Assembly (NCBI GenBank): GCA_011033025.1
Contig: WFMF01000499.1
Span: 1-64,000 of the forward strand
DNA: 64,000 bases
Source of the DNA: Beroe forskalii
Lineage: Eukaryota > Ctenophora > Nuda > Beroida > Beroidae
Direction: 5' to 3'
The notes below the pieces were generated by a model. The model was not told the DNA's origin and did no database searches. It saw only the letters and a list, made by a program, of their open reading frames with translations. Positions 1 through 10,846 of the stretch are shown here, piece after piece (within the stretch, counting starts at the first letter, position 1; every line of letters starts with the position of its first letter). A program made the translations under genes and the position numbers.

Positions 1-348
1 AACCTGCAGCCATGAAGGTATCTTCATATTTACTTAGCACATTTTTTACTGAGTAAGTTTAGGTTGAAGTCACCCATTATGTACACATTATTGCTAGGCA
101 GAGCTTCAAAGATTTTTTCCAGTTTTAGCACAGAATTTATCTTTGCAGCCATCATTGGGGCGGTATACTACTCCAAATGTGATGGAAGTACTTGTATTAG
201 TTGATTGAAGAAAAAGGCACTCTTGTCTTCACAACATTCAGAAATATTTTCTAGGATTGTGGCATTGATCGAATCATGGATATAGAGTGCAACACCAGTG
301 CCTGATTTTTTGTTTTCATTTATATCTTGGTAGTACCCACTGTAATTA
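1..348 (-). pseudogene. LINE endonuclease, C-terminal part (downstream of the insertion)
   Basis: Minus-strand frames read YSGYYQDINENKK, then GTGVALYIHDSI and, after a frameshift or stop near 160, NVYIMGDFNLNLL. GVALYI and the GDFN block are conserved strands of the EEP nuclease (Asp and Asn are catalytic). At least one in-frame stop and a frame change show that it is inactive. It runs off the window edge. Confidence 0.75.
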
Positions 349-378
349 GGTCATGTTGAAAGCTGTCTTGACATATTT
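349..378 (+). repeat. Left terminal inverted repeat
   Basis: It begins GGTCATGTTGAAAGCTGTCT and matches the reverse complement of 2439-2468 over 30 bases with one mismatch (T versus C at position 26). The host ATTA precedes it. Confidence 0.9.
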
Positions 379-397
379 TATAGTCCATAAAAAGCTT

Positions 398-2296
398 GGT
401 TGAGGGGCTCCACCAGTATTTATCATTTTGAGTCATGTGGAGACTTCTGCCTGAGGAAATTTTACATCTATTTTAAAGAACGAAATTAAAAAGCTTGATT
501 GGTTCCAAAGATATAGCCTAATATATGATATGGGAGCTACGTGTGGAGCAAGGCCTCAACCAGCTCCAGATGGACATTTTGATCGAAATTTCAGTAGCTA
601 ATGGGTTACATCATTTCACAACTTTTATTAAGGTTTCTGACATTTATTCCTCAACCAATGTGGAGAAAGATTGAAAATAAATATTAAAATTCCTCAACCA
701 GGGGTTTTATGTCCAATTTGGAGTCAGAATTTTCAATTTTAGCTGAAGTCATCTTCTCTGGCCAAATGTTTGAGGCCATAAAAGTTCTCTAGTGACCTCA
801 ACCAGTGTGGAGAACTATTTCAAATACTCACCCTTCAATTCTAAAATGTGGAAAATGAGAAATTGTAGGTAACCATCAAATTTATATCAATTATGAAGCC
901 ACACGTTGGTTATATACAGGCTCATTTAGTATTTTGTTGTCTCCATAAGGGTTTACTGACATGATTGTTAGCTAATTGATATAGCCCTCAACCATGTGGA
1001 GCTGTACCTTATATCTATATAATTTAGATCAGTCTCCACATCTGGGTTGAATATTCAAATCAATGTAATGTTCATTCAAAGTTATCCAGTATCTATTTAC
1101 GAGCAAAAGGATGCTATCTTGAATAATATCTCAACCATGTGGAGACACTCTTCCAGTTTGTATTGGCAACTCCTATTAGATCTTCAGCTAATTTTGCTTT
1201 GGTTGGAGGAAATCTGTAATTTTTAACTGATGATCATGCTCGGATAGTGGAGGATAGTGTTCAAACAACAAAATAATAAACAATCAAGGTGAATGAGACT
1301 CTCAACCATGTGGAGCTGTTGTTAACACAGACGCAAACAAGTCACACACAAAAAACTCATGCAACAAAATAACAGAAACAGTACCTAATTGATTTTGCAG
1401 CAGGTAATTAGATATAGTTATTTAGATATTTTAGAGACTGCTCCACTTGGTTGAGTTTTTATGATATGCCACAGACAAAACAAAACGACAAGATTTTGTG
1501 ATTACGTCAACGAATCACATCATCACTAAATCACCCAAAAACTCTTACATATCACGTTAGCCCAGTAGGTTACAAATCATGTCCCAGACTTGCATGACGG
1601 CAAGCTCACACTGGTTGAGTTTATGCCATTCAACTCACATGTTTTCAAACAGCAGTAAAACATCTCTGATCATTCCTGTTGTTCTAAATACAGTAGTAGT
1701 AAAATTGTATATTGAAGCTGGATTATAGATGATCAATTCGCGCCGCAATTGTCTCCACATGGTTGAGTAAGGACACATCAGAGCTGGTCTAATGTAAAGT
1801 ATCAATGAATCATATTTTATGTTTGATTTAAAACCTTTAACAGACACACCTCTTCTTAGAAAGAGACGATAGGTTTGTACATCTTCACTTGTGAATAAAA
1901 GGCTCCACATTGGTTGAAAAATGCAACTTAAATTGAACTTGAAGCACTTTCCATTAGCATTCTGTTTATTAGAATGCAGCTCCACGCTGGTTGAGGACTG
2001 TTACACATTTCAATCATTCAAAATTGTAATCATACATATTTGTTTTAGTTTTTAAATAAAGGTTTGACATCTCTATTCACTTAACTTTTGATTCTGTGGA
2101 CATTTAAAAATCGCCTTTCATTCATAAGGATGTCTACATCAGTTGAGTAACCAAAGCTCAACCAGGGTGAAGTATGTTCTCAATGCATTTCAGAGGTGAA
2201 TCAATTTGAAAAATTATGTTTAACCTAATGCTGCTCTCTGGAATCCCGTGAACAAAAACCTGGTTAATTCTAGTCACTGGCTCCACAGTGGTTGAG
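398..2296. repeat. Array of interspersed CTCAACCA-n-GTGGAG motifs
   Basis: The motif CTCAACCATGTGGAG (with 0-2 extra central bases) recurs inside the TIR element between unique spacers. Forward copies: 649-665, 797-812, 987-1001, 1130-1144, 1301-1315. Reverse copies (CTCCACATGGTTGAG): 1034-1050, 1441-1455, 1605-1619, 1753-1767, 1903-1917, 1980-1995, 2281-2296. Weaker or rearranged copies lie at 398-414, 543-563, 2133-2146 and 2157-2172. Forward copies dominate the left half and reverse copies the right half, with the switch between 1315 and 1441. The two half-sites, CTCAAC and CTCCAC read inward from each end, are themselves an imperfect dyad. This fits subterminal binding sites for a transposase supplied in trans. 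Confidence 0.85.
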
Positions 2297-2438
2297 ATAC
2301 AGACCTAAAATTGGTATCATAAGACATTTTAACCACTGTGTAATAGTGTCATGAAGTATCATCTCAAAATTATGAGTATAAGTACAAATAAAACGTAATT
2401 AACATTTTGAGGTGAAAAATGGGTAAAAATCGGTCCTC

Positions 2439-2468
2439 AAATGTGTCAAGACAGCTTTCAACATGACC
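2439..2468 (-). repeat. Right terminal inverted repeat
   Basis: This is the inverted partner of 349-378. The second ATTA copy follows immediately at 2469-2472. Confidence 0.9.
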
Positions 2469-2472
2469 ATTA

Positions 2473-2706
2473 GGCAATTGGTAGGTGCAACCCACATTTG
2501 GAGCAGTATTTGTTTCAGCCAAACCAATTGCAGTGAATTTGTGATTTATGCATTTTAATTCAGCACTAAGAGAGTCAAAATTCGTGAAGTTACCATCAAC
2601 ATTAAGAAAATATGTCGACAGTAGCTTATCACAGTTTCGTAAACCAGGCTTTAACCCACCTTCCTGTAAGAGTTGATTCAGTTCCTGGATACTATAGGAT
2701 TTACAT
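2473..2706 (-). pseudogene. LINE endonuclease, N-terminal part (upstream of the insertion)
   Basis: The frame reads ...LSTYFLNVDGNFTNFDSL... then FTAIGLAETNT. This is the typical start of a LINE EEP endonuclease: a short strand with Asn, a segment asking which subject is addressed, then a strand ending in the catalytic Glu-Thr. The frame stops abruptly at the TIR element border at 2472/2473. It continues in register at 348 on the other side once one ATTA copy is counted. Confidence 0.7.
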
Positions 2707-2998
2707 CCATCCAGGACATTGGATATTTTATTGGCATATTGATCAACATATTCATCATAATGTTTTCTTCATCTGAATCCTGCCAGTGGGAAAAGGGGTT
2801 ATAACGTGGTTCCAAATTTGGTTCACAGCCTGGACAAACCCATTTGTTAGCAACAAATGCAAAGTTTGATTTATTAAAACACTTGCTATGGATAATGATA
2901 CCACAAGCTTCACACTCAGTAATAGGTTTGCCAAGGTTAATGTTCTTATTGCAGCAGTCACATTTTTCTCTAGCTATAACGCGATTGAAATCTAATTG
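2678..2998 (-). pseudogene. PHD-finger segment of the LINE ORF1
   Basis: A frame different from the esterase frame encodes a Cys4-His-Cys3 zinc finger: CDCC, then CEAC, HSKC, and CPGC after a conserved Trp (WVC). This spacing fits a PHD finger, which CR1-like elements carry near their esterase domain. The frame ends in a stop at 2678. A second frame (about 2706-2473) continues into the endonuclease, so at least one frameshift separates the domains. No start codon can be assigned; this is a fragment of a formerly continuous protein. Confidence 0.7.
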
Positions 2999-3008
2999 TC
3001 AAAGATCC

Positions 3009-3641
3009 CTAAGGTGGCCTAGCATGGCCCCTACTCTGTGCCCTGTGGTGTCCCTGACCTGACCGAAAGATTGCCTCCTTAATCACACGCACAAACATAG
3101 CAATTCCCTTACTACCTAAGTGTATGGTGTCTCCTTCTCTTGAGAGGTTTAGAGCTAACAGTCTTTTCTTATCTAAGAAGCTGTACAGTGGAGGCATTGT
3201 TATTTCAAGACGATGTTTGAACTCACTAGCAAATACCATAGTATTGAATTTACAAATGTATTCATTCATCTTGGGAATTCTACTAGGTAGCACAGGCATA
3301 ACAACAATATTTGCAGAGGGATTAAGAGTTTTGATGTCCTCAACCTTGACCTTCAGTAAACCAACTAGTCGCTCAATATACCCATCAGGGTTTGTCTGGT
3401 CAACAGAGTCAGTGCGAAGGTCATTAGTCCCACAGGCTATAACAACATTAGCATACTCACAGCAGTCAGCGGGGTTGATGTTCTTGATCTTTGCAGCTTT
3501 AACTCGCTTACCAGGGTAGCTTTCCCCTACTTTGCCTTTACCACTCCCAAATACAATAGGCTTAGTATTGGAGTCTCCCACTAGAATAATTGATCTTGCA
3601 TATTTACGTTGTATATGAATGCACGATGCATATGAATGCAC
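3009..3641 (-). CDS. SGNH/GDSL esterase domain of the LINE ORF1
   Basis: This open frame of 210 codons carries the hallmark blocks of SGNH hydrolases: GDSN at residues 22-25 (nucleophile Ser), GTND at 71-74 (oxyanion Asn), and D171-x-x-H174 (catalytic Asp and His). All catalytic positions are present although the element is otherwise decayed. In CR1-like LINEs such a domain belongs to the ORF1 protein. It is not a host gene, because the PHD finger and endonuclease of the same element follow directly downstream on the same strand. The tail after residue 195 is low-complexity (Gly/His/Arg) and probably out of the original frame. Confidence 0.75.
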   Translation of the reverse strand: MHSYASCIHIQRKYARSIILVGDSNTKPIVFGSGKGKVGESYPGKRVKAAKIKNINPADCCEYANVVIACGTNDLRTDSVDQTNPDGYIERLVGLLKVKVEDIKTLNPSANIVVMPVLPSRIPKMNEYICKFNTMVFASEFKHRLEITMPPLYSFLDKKRLLALNLSREGDTIHLGSKGIAMFVRVIKEAIFRSGQGHHRAQSRGHARPP

Positions 3642-4463
3642 ATATAATGGTTCATATTATGTTGCCTTTTCCTAACCCTGAGATATGGACTGGTCCGACT
3701 ACAGCACTTCTGTACTGTAGTTCATAGATTAAAATATATAGCGCCCGCATAACGGGGAATATTTATCAAGTTGATTCAATCATCAATGATATTACTATTG
3801 CGAAGTGAGTTGTGACACTTGATAGAAGAAGCGTTTTATCTTTTTATCACGGAAAATTATTTCAGTTTAAAAATTTGGAAGGTCACCTCCATGCTTTTTA
3901 GCTTGATCATCAACTCATCATGTCAGTAAATAAGACGGAAAACGGTCGTAGATTGAATGACGGCGTGTTTTAATACTAGCCCCAGGGAACAGGAAATTAA
4001 GCGCCTGCATACGGAACAACGGGCACAAGAAATACGCCGGCAGGCGCAATTCTTGTTATAATTGAATTGAACTTAATGTATCTGGTGACTTCTTTAAACC
4101 AGTAAGTTTAGGTGAATTCACATGTGAATTATGATATATTTGAGGCACCTGCATCATTTTCCATCAATCAATCAATCAAACTGCTCAATAGAAAAACATG
4201 TGCAAAAAGTGCTCATGCAGACACAGCTTCCTACATATGGTATTGTAAAAATTATGGATTAAATTCAATGTAAAATGTTATTTACATGTAGTTTCACATG
4301 AAGTTTGTACATTTTTTTCAATCAATCAGTCTGTTCAATTGATGGACAATAATGCAACCACCTCATGATGATATGGTTTTTAAATATGATGACCAGTATA
4401 AGATCAACTCCATTATGAGATCAGTTTTTCCTCTAATTCAAATTGATCTCCAGGTGTCAAAAG
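3642..4463. other. Spacer and likely 5' region of THYN1
   Basis: No gene is recognisable here. The first coding exon of THYN1 must lie here or nearby. One possibility is a short exon starting with ATG at 4076 and ending at a canonical donor after 4100 (CA|GTAAGT), which would join in phase to an acceptor at 4463. A small frame from ATG 3957 encodes a charged stretch of about 33 residues but has no evident donor. Neither is proven. Confidence 0.4.
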
Positions 4464-5494
4464 CTTCTCTTTCTGGCTTATCAAATCTGAGCCAAATTCT
4501 CGGATTGAGAAGGGAGTTGATGTGAAGTTTGGTTTAGAGGATTTGAAAAGTGAACCAGATCAGACTGCATGTTGGGATGGGGTGCGAAACTATCAAGCAA
4601 GAAATTTCATGTAAGAACTGTTAACTTTATAATGAGTTTTGGATGAATTTACAAGTTTCTTCAAATGGTGATTTTTGTGTCATAAATTGATTGATTATTG
4701 AATGACACAAGAAATAGAATTGTTGAAATTGTTGTTGATATTCAGAGAAGAATGGCTTTATTATAAAATTCATTTGCAGGATTTCAATGAAAGAAGGGCA
4801 GCAAGCATTCTTTTATCATAGTAATTGCAAGCCCCCTGGCATTGTTGGTATTGTAGATATTGTGAAAGGTAAGCCAGTTGCCAATGTTTTTATTGGGTGG
4901 ATATTGGATAAGCTATTGAGCTAGTTGTTTATCAGAAATTGTGGTATTTTCTTTCAAAATTATATTTCATTTGCTAAAAATAATCATAACAAAGCATTCA
5001 TTTATCAATTGCATTTGCCTATTTAGAGAGCTATGTGGACCATACACAGTTTGATAAGAAAGATCCACATTATGACCCTAAATCAACAAAAGGTAATTAT
5101 GTTTAACTTATAATCAACATAAAAAAATTTTTATTATAGTCATTCCCTTAAAATATGTATGTTGTCTACTAGTAGAAAATAAGGTGTTAATATGCAAAAA
5201 CCCCTACATGTTGCATTGGTCTATATTCAATTAATTTATTTATTAATTCAAATTTAAGCTTTTTAACTCCACCTAGATAATCCAAAATGGAAGATGGTAG
5301 ATGTGAAGTTTGTCAGGGACTTGAAGAGATTCATATCTTTAGGAGAGCTGAAGCAACTTCATATTGAACACAAAGCTTCAGGTGGTCCACTCAGAAGCTT
5401 AGCACTATTCACTAAAGCAAGATTAAGTGTGCAACCATTGACACAAGAGGAATTTGATTTTATCCTCACCTTGGAAAATAAGGAAGTAAATTAA
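4464..5494 (+). CDS. THYN1: Thymocyte nuclear protein 1 (EVE domain)
   Basis: Four exons are clear: 4464-4610 (or from 4454), 4780-4868, 5027-5092 and 5277-5494 with a TAA stop; phases agree at each junction. The protein is almost entirely an EVE domain of the PUA-like fold, a family proposed to bind modified bases in nucleic acid. Recognisable stretches include FWLIKSEP, DVKFGLEDL, CWDGVRNYQARNFM, FFYHSNCKPPGI, DHTQF, DNPKWKMVDV and the C-terminal LTQEEFDFIL, which match THYN1 of other animals along its whole length. The family has a variable basic N-terminus that I could not place. The gene stands alone between the LINE and the minus-strand receptor, and shows no frame damage. Confidence 0.92.
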
Positions 5495-6484
5495 AGGTTT
5501 CAATAACATCATATCAATGGGTATAGTACAAGGTTCTACTTCAATTATTATTTTTTGTTGTTTTTAATATTTCACAATGATGACCATACCTTTATAAAAG
5601 GACAATATAATATAATACTTATATATATCATCTTAAAATATTTTTAGAATTAACTTTTTAACTTTTTAATGAATTTCAGTAAAAATTATGAGGCCTCTAT
5701 CTCATTATAAACTTGAATTAATTTAACATTTTATTGAAATTTAATCATTTTTCATTACAATGCCTACTTACTTATATTCATCATTCAGTTCACAAACTTT
5801 TTGAAAATTATTCATAGATTATTAGCAATGGTAGAATCATCATTTCAAAACATAATACTGTAACTAAAGTATTACATAACATAATAGTATAGATATTGAG
5901 TCCTGAGCATTATTACAATACTCCATCTCATTCAAAAGACATCTCAAAATATGTGCATACAAGTACTTACTCTGTAGTAGCTAATAATTGGGGGTTGAAA
6001 TAAGCATACTGGGGTGAAAAATTTGAGAATTTTATGCTAATGGGGGGGGTTTGCGAAATAAGTTGGTGGACCTGGATTTCTGATGAAATGAGTTAACCCC
6101 TTAATTATTTCTATCCATCATGAAGTAATTAAATTTTCACTGATTTATGCAAGTCAGACCATCTCACAGCCAGGTTTAGAAGCAAATTACAGAAAAATAA
6201 CGAAAGAGGGGACAAAAAATGACCATTTCTGAGTATTTTTTGCACTACATGTGATTGAAATTTTTAAAATCACCTAAACGGGGGGGGGGTCCTTTTTTAG
6301 TGTACCTGGCCTGGACTTTTTCCTTGAAAATTGCTTTCATCTGTCCCCTGCTTATTACCTAGCTAAGCCAGAGTAAGTCAAAATTTATAAATTTAAGAAT
6401 CACAAATTTGTTTCTCATTATCATTAGCAGATCACATGAAATCTAACATATATACATCCACACAGTATAAAAGTTTGTGTACAA
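5495..6484. other. Spacer between convergent THYN1 and the LDLa receptor
   Basis: Convergent 3' region. It is AT-rich, with two G runs (near 6044 and 6282) each preceding a similar short text, which may be remnants of a repeat. I see no gene. The 3' UTRs of both neighbours presumably lie here. Confidence 0.4.
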
Positions 6485-9400
6485 TTACATTTGTGTTGTA
6501 CTAACTTTCGAAGAAATGTCAGCTTTTGATCGATCTTTACTATTGTTTGTCCATGTCATACATGTGCCTTTGTCTGTAGGTGTATTCTCACTATGTTTTT
6601 GGCTTGTACTTTTCATCGAGCGAATTGCATCTTTAAACTTCTTCGGAAGTTCATTATAGATAAGAGGATTCATGATGCTATTGATTGGTAGAAGAACTAT
6701 TGCAGCAACTTGATACATTGTTTCCTTTTCTATATTGGCTTTATTTGCAAATGCCCAAGTCATGATGCAAAATGGTATCCATGTTACCAAATCTGTTAAG
6801 GTTATAAGAAAGACTTTAATTTGTATCTTCCTCTGGCATGTTTGCTGTTTCTTGTCTTGTATGATCCCAATTATATCTGTTTCCTTCCTCATCTTCCAAA
6901 CAACATATATGTAGCAAATTGTTATAACAACAATGCAGCAACAATTCAAAATAGTCATTGCCAAAGAAAATTCATATTGTGGGTCTGTCTTCTCAACAAA
7001 ATATTTAAAAATACATACAGAATTATCCCCATAGAATGTCTGATATGCCTTAGCAGGAACTTTTTCATTCGTCATCAAATTGTCCATGAATCTTTCAACA
7101 TCAATCCATTTTTCATTGATTTTGCTTGTGTCATTACTGAGGTCTTTGTATTTTCTTACAAATCTTAAGTGACTGTTAAGATCAGCGATTTTAGAAAATA
7201 ATGGATTGTTGGGATAGTAAATCCCATTTGAAAAATAATCCTTTAGTGAAGGAAACAGGGGTGTAACAGAGAAAAATAAAGCAATAAATGCAATGGCGAT
7301 ACTTGAAACAGTGAAAAAGAAAATCTGCTTACTATCAGGTAGTTTGGAACTTTTTGATACTGATGAAACACGGTAACAAGCAACAACTGTCATGATGTAC
7401 ATGGAAAATAAACTGCCAAATGTCGACAAAATCCCAAGAAACGAGCATGTTGGGGATGTCAGCCAATCATACTTGTGTGAACAAAACTCAGAAGAATAGT
7501 ATACATCAAATGCTCCTATAAAGATCAAATAGAACCCCATGCAAGAGTCGCCACATCCTATTAATGTCATAAAAAGATGGTTGATTTTTAGATTCTTTGA
7601 CCTTGCATTGATGAACATGAAAATTCCTTGATATACTGTATATCCATTTAAGGTGATGGAAAAGATCCCAAGTGTTATGGCAAAATATGTTAGAAATCTG
7701 ATTTCTAACAGCCTGTTATTCCCACATCCTTGGGAGCACTCATCAGAGCCATCACTACAATCAAAAATGCCATTGCATACTTCAGACTTAGACACAAATG
7801 TAGGGAACCCACTTTTACAACTGTATGAAAACTTGCAATCTTTTTCATCTGAACCATCACCACAGTCATCGATATGGTTGCAAACCAACTTGTCCTGTAA
7901 ACACATGCCGTTGTCACAGATGAATGCCAGTTGCGATACATCATTATCTCCAAATCTTAATGACTTTTTGAGTATTTGATTTTTATCATTGTTTGTCTTT
8001 TCGAAGCTGTATACAATTTCATTAGCTGCACATGCATCAATCATTTCAGATATATTTTGTAACTTTGCTGACCTTTCCAGCTCTGAGCACAGGAGTTCTT
8101 CCATGATAGAATTTGAGTCCCACCCTTTGGCTGATTTTCCTTCAAAATTGCAGTTAGTCCACTGATGACTGAAAACGACATTGTTCTGATTATTAGACCT
8201 TATGATGGTGCACATTGATCGCAGGTTTGTTATATTTTCTTTTGCTAATCCAGGCAAACACGGAAATTGGAATATGTGCTTTGTATCACTTGTTTGGCTA
8301 TACCGTGATAGTCTATCATTTGATGCACTGTGAATGTAAAAATCTTGAGACTTTCTGCTAGATAAACATAGTTGCTTCTCTGACCCAGCACAGCTTTCTA
8401 CATTGTCACAAAACTCTCGTATTGGAACAAACGTTCCTAGCTGATCGGGACATTCAATGCCTTTCTTACAGTCCCAAATAGTATCATCTTCATCAGTACC
8501 ACCCACACAATCTTCCACCCCATCACATATCCAATCACTCAGAATCGGTATTTGTTTGGGAATTTCACGAGTAAGAAGTCGCTGGCAAGTGAAATTAGAC
8601 TTCAGCTTATTTTCACAATCTTTCTCATCTTCTCCATTCGGAATGCAGTCTTTGGTTCCATCACAAACGAGGTACTTATGCACATGACAATCAGCATTGA
8701 ATATTATGCACATTTCATCCCTCCCATCATCACAAACTTTCCAATTATTACAAAGCCATCTGTCTCGAACACGAGTGCTGGGATGACCCTTCACTGTACA
8801 ATTCAGTACGTTTGTGGAACTGCAATTTGTTTGGTCTACCAATCCATCACATCCAAGGAAGTTACTTCTTGATGTTGTCGTACTGTATGATTGTGGGAAG
8901 AAGCATGTGTCAATTTCTCTCACTGGTATTGTTTTCAATGTACCTCTCTGCTGGCACTCAAATTTTACCTCGTTTCTTGACTGACAAAGTTGCTCATCTT
9001 CATCTTCACCTTTTCCGCAGTAAATGTCTCCATTACATATGTGCGTTCTGTCGATCCACCCATCATTGCCCGTCTCATTGATACCGCACGTTATCCCAAA
9101 GTCAAAGCCACAATTTATTTCATCCTCACCATACTTACAGTCACTATAGCTGTCACACTTGTAGAGATTAGGGACCCAGCCGTAGTGCGTGGAACTACTA
9201 CTAGTACAGTTCATACCCCTGTCTTCGGTATAGATACAATCCTTTTCATCGGACTTATCTACGCAGTGATAGTACCCGTCACATATTCTTCTGGTGGGTA
9301 TGTTCCTGTAGGAAACTGATGATCCGTCTATCTGTGCACAGACTAGACTTTTGCAATGACCATTCACGATTTTAACCGCTCCACAGCTGCAAGTTTGATA

Positions 9401-10540
9401 CAGCATTTCTTGGAAATCTGAAATAGAATTGAGAAATAGATGTCTCAGCCATGAGTTGAGTAGTTTTACTGTAAATCATCAAAAACTGAGTTAAATGGTT
9501 GAATGGTATCGTGATAATCAGAATTATAGAATCAGTGGTATATTATTATAGAATCTAAAACAGATTTCAGAATTGCTATTGTTACTGGTTACCTGAGCAA
9601 ATATGGGTGAAATAGCAGTAATCAGTCCGTGCTTGTGAAATCCTGTACACTTCGCGATCATGGCCACATTGGAATACTCTGCTTCCATTGTGCGATGTTA
9701 GTATTCTCCTCGTAAATGAAGAAACAACCTCCTCCTCGAATACCAGATCATCAAAACCTACGGATCAATTGGCTAATAAAAATTATTTGATTATTTCAAT
9801 TAGGATATGATTTGTTGAATATATGAATTAGATGTTAATACTTTAAGACTACACTATGCCTGAATTAAACCGCCGTTTAAGTTTTACATAGTTAAACGTT
9901 ATTTAACTCTAAGAGTAATCGCGTATTTTCCTTCCAGTTCCAAGTTGAATAATTGCTGTCTAGGTATTATATATATTAGGTATAATGCTTACAAGTATAC
10001 TTACGCATGCAGTGTATCGCGAGAGTTTTGTTCAATTCTTCACAGTTGTCATTTATTTCCCCTCCGAGAGAAATTCCCAAATCTTCCGTTAAGCTGATAT
10101 TCTTTTGGAGAGCATATCCTTCGAGAGGAGGTACTTCTGCAGCTATTCCTATGTCGCCTTTGTTAACAGCCTTGCACAAGAGAGTTGCTAGTGTGTCGTT
10201 GTGGATGTGTATCCTCAGTCCATACGATGGGCATACCGTGAAAGTTTTATTTGTGGTGTTGTCATAGACAATTACTCTCTGGTCTGTATCCAGTTCAATC
10301 GACACTTCGTCAGTAGCTGCAAAAATTCAATACATGTAGTGGGACAGAATGGCATGTTATTCATTTCGATCAATTCTATGATAGTCTCTATACCTGTTAG
10401 CACATTTTTATTCACGAGCATCAGTTAAAATCATGAATTTAACTTATGACAGTGCAATCAAATATTGAATTATACTTACATTTCACTGTATACAGAAAGT
10501 TCAATAAGTAGACGAGTACGAAACAAAACATAACCTTCAT
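6485..10540 (-). CDS. LDLa-repeat rhodopsin-like G protein-coupled receptor
   Basis: Minus-strand exons 10480-10540, 10005-10316, 9593-9757 and 6485-9417 join in phase to about 1,156 residues. Exon 1 gives a signal peptide (MKVMFCFVLVYLLNFLYTVK). Exon 2 holds a Cys-containing domain that is weakly like SRCR. The large last exon contains about ten LDL-receptor class A repeats, recognisable by C-D-G-x-x-D-C and DGSDEKDC (Ca2+-binding acidic loops), then seven membrane segments. TM7 has NPLIY, the class A NPxxY signature, followed by a basic helix 8. Such receptors resemble GRL101 and relaxin-family receptors, but no leucine-rich repeats lie between the LDLa array and TM1. It is a plasma-membrane receptor of unknown ligand. 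The 7TM part is intronless. Exon 1 and 2 limits are slightly less certain than the rest. Confidence 0.88.
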
Positions 10541-10846
10541 CCGTGGAAATGGTGCCAATAAACCATGGCAGTCACGTTTTATGATAGCTTGCGAACTTTA
10601 TCACTTTTCCGGAATCTAGAATATTCGTACGAAATAAATCTTTCTTTGAGTACAGTTTGCCAATTCCGTTGAACTGATCGTACACATAACTATATCCTGT
10701 TTTTATTGATAGGAAGGAAAGAAAGCTCATTGGATTCAAGTTTACTATCGCATACGCCACGTGATGTAATTTCATAAGTTTATAGGGCAGAAGCTGTAGA
10801 ATCAATAACCATTCCTATGACAGTTGCAAGAGTGTAATCCGCTAGC
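10541..10846. promoter_or_regulatory. Putative bidirectional promoter
   Basis: Only 306 bp separate the start codons of the minus-strand LDLa receptor (10540) and the plus-strand METTL25-like gene (10847). Both 5' UTRs and promoters must share it unless non-coding exons lie further off. I see no clear TATA box in the expected place, which is usual for divergent promoters. This is inferred from geometry. Confidence 0.5.

Larger units (their letters stand above)
349..2468. mobile_element. 2.12-kb TIR DNA element, apparently non-autonomous, inserted in the LINE
   Basis: The ends are 30-bp inverted repeats (349-378 and 2439-2468) that differ at one base and start GGTCATGTTGAAAGC. The element is flanked on both sides by ATTA (345-348 and 2469-2472), read as a 4-bp target-site duplication. 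Removing the element and one ATTA rejoins the LINE endonuclease frame exactly (LPN then YSGYY), which fixes both borders. The interior has no convincing coding frame; the longest open frame (1635-1985, minus) resembles nothing I know and contains copies of the element's own motif. The superfamily is not determined. A 4-bp duplication with many subterminal motifs is compatible with Sola- or Chapaev-type elements, but that is a guess. Confidence 0.85.
1..3641 (-). mobile_element. CR1-like non-LTR retrotransposon (LINE) remnant, interrupted
   Basis: Read on the minus strand from 3641 down to 1, the domains come in the order SGNH esterase, PHD finger, then an apurinic-type endonuclease that runs off the window at base 1. 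Esterase and PHD domains in the first ORF followed by EN and RT are known for CR1-like LINEs; the assignment rests on that architecture. The frame shifts between esterase, PHD and EN, and stops occur within EN (for instance near base 160), so this is a dead copy. A separate TIR element (349-2468) sits inside the endonuclease. No RT domain is visible because the window starts too soon. The 5' end near 3641 looks truncated. Confidence 0.8.

Noticed and set aside
1635..1985. 116-codon minus-strand open frame
   Set aside because: It lies inside the TIR element, includes several copies of the element's motif, and resembles no protein; chance frame.
398..2296. CRISPR-like look of short repeats between unique spacers
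   Set aside because: The setting is animal and intron-rich; repeats are 15 bp, vary in centre and orientation, and spacers range from about 20 to 190 bp. They lie within a TIR element, which explains them better.
3957..4058. Short charged frame as first exon of THYN1
   Set aside because: It ends in its own stop with no donor before it; the basic N-terminus of THYN1 is variable, so similarity cannot help.
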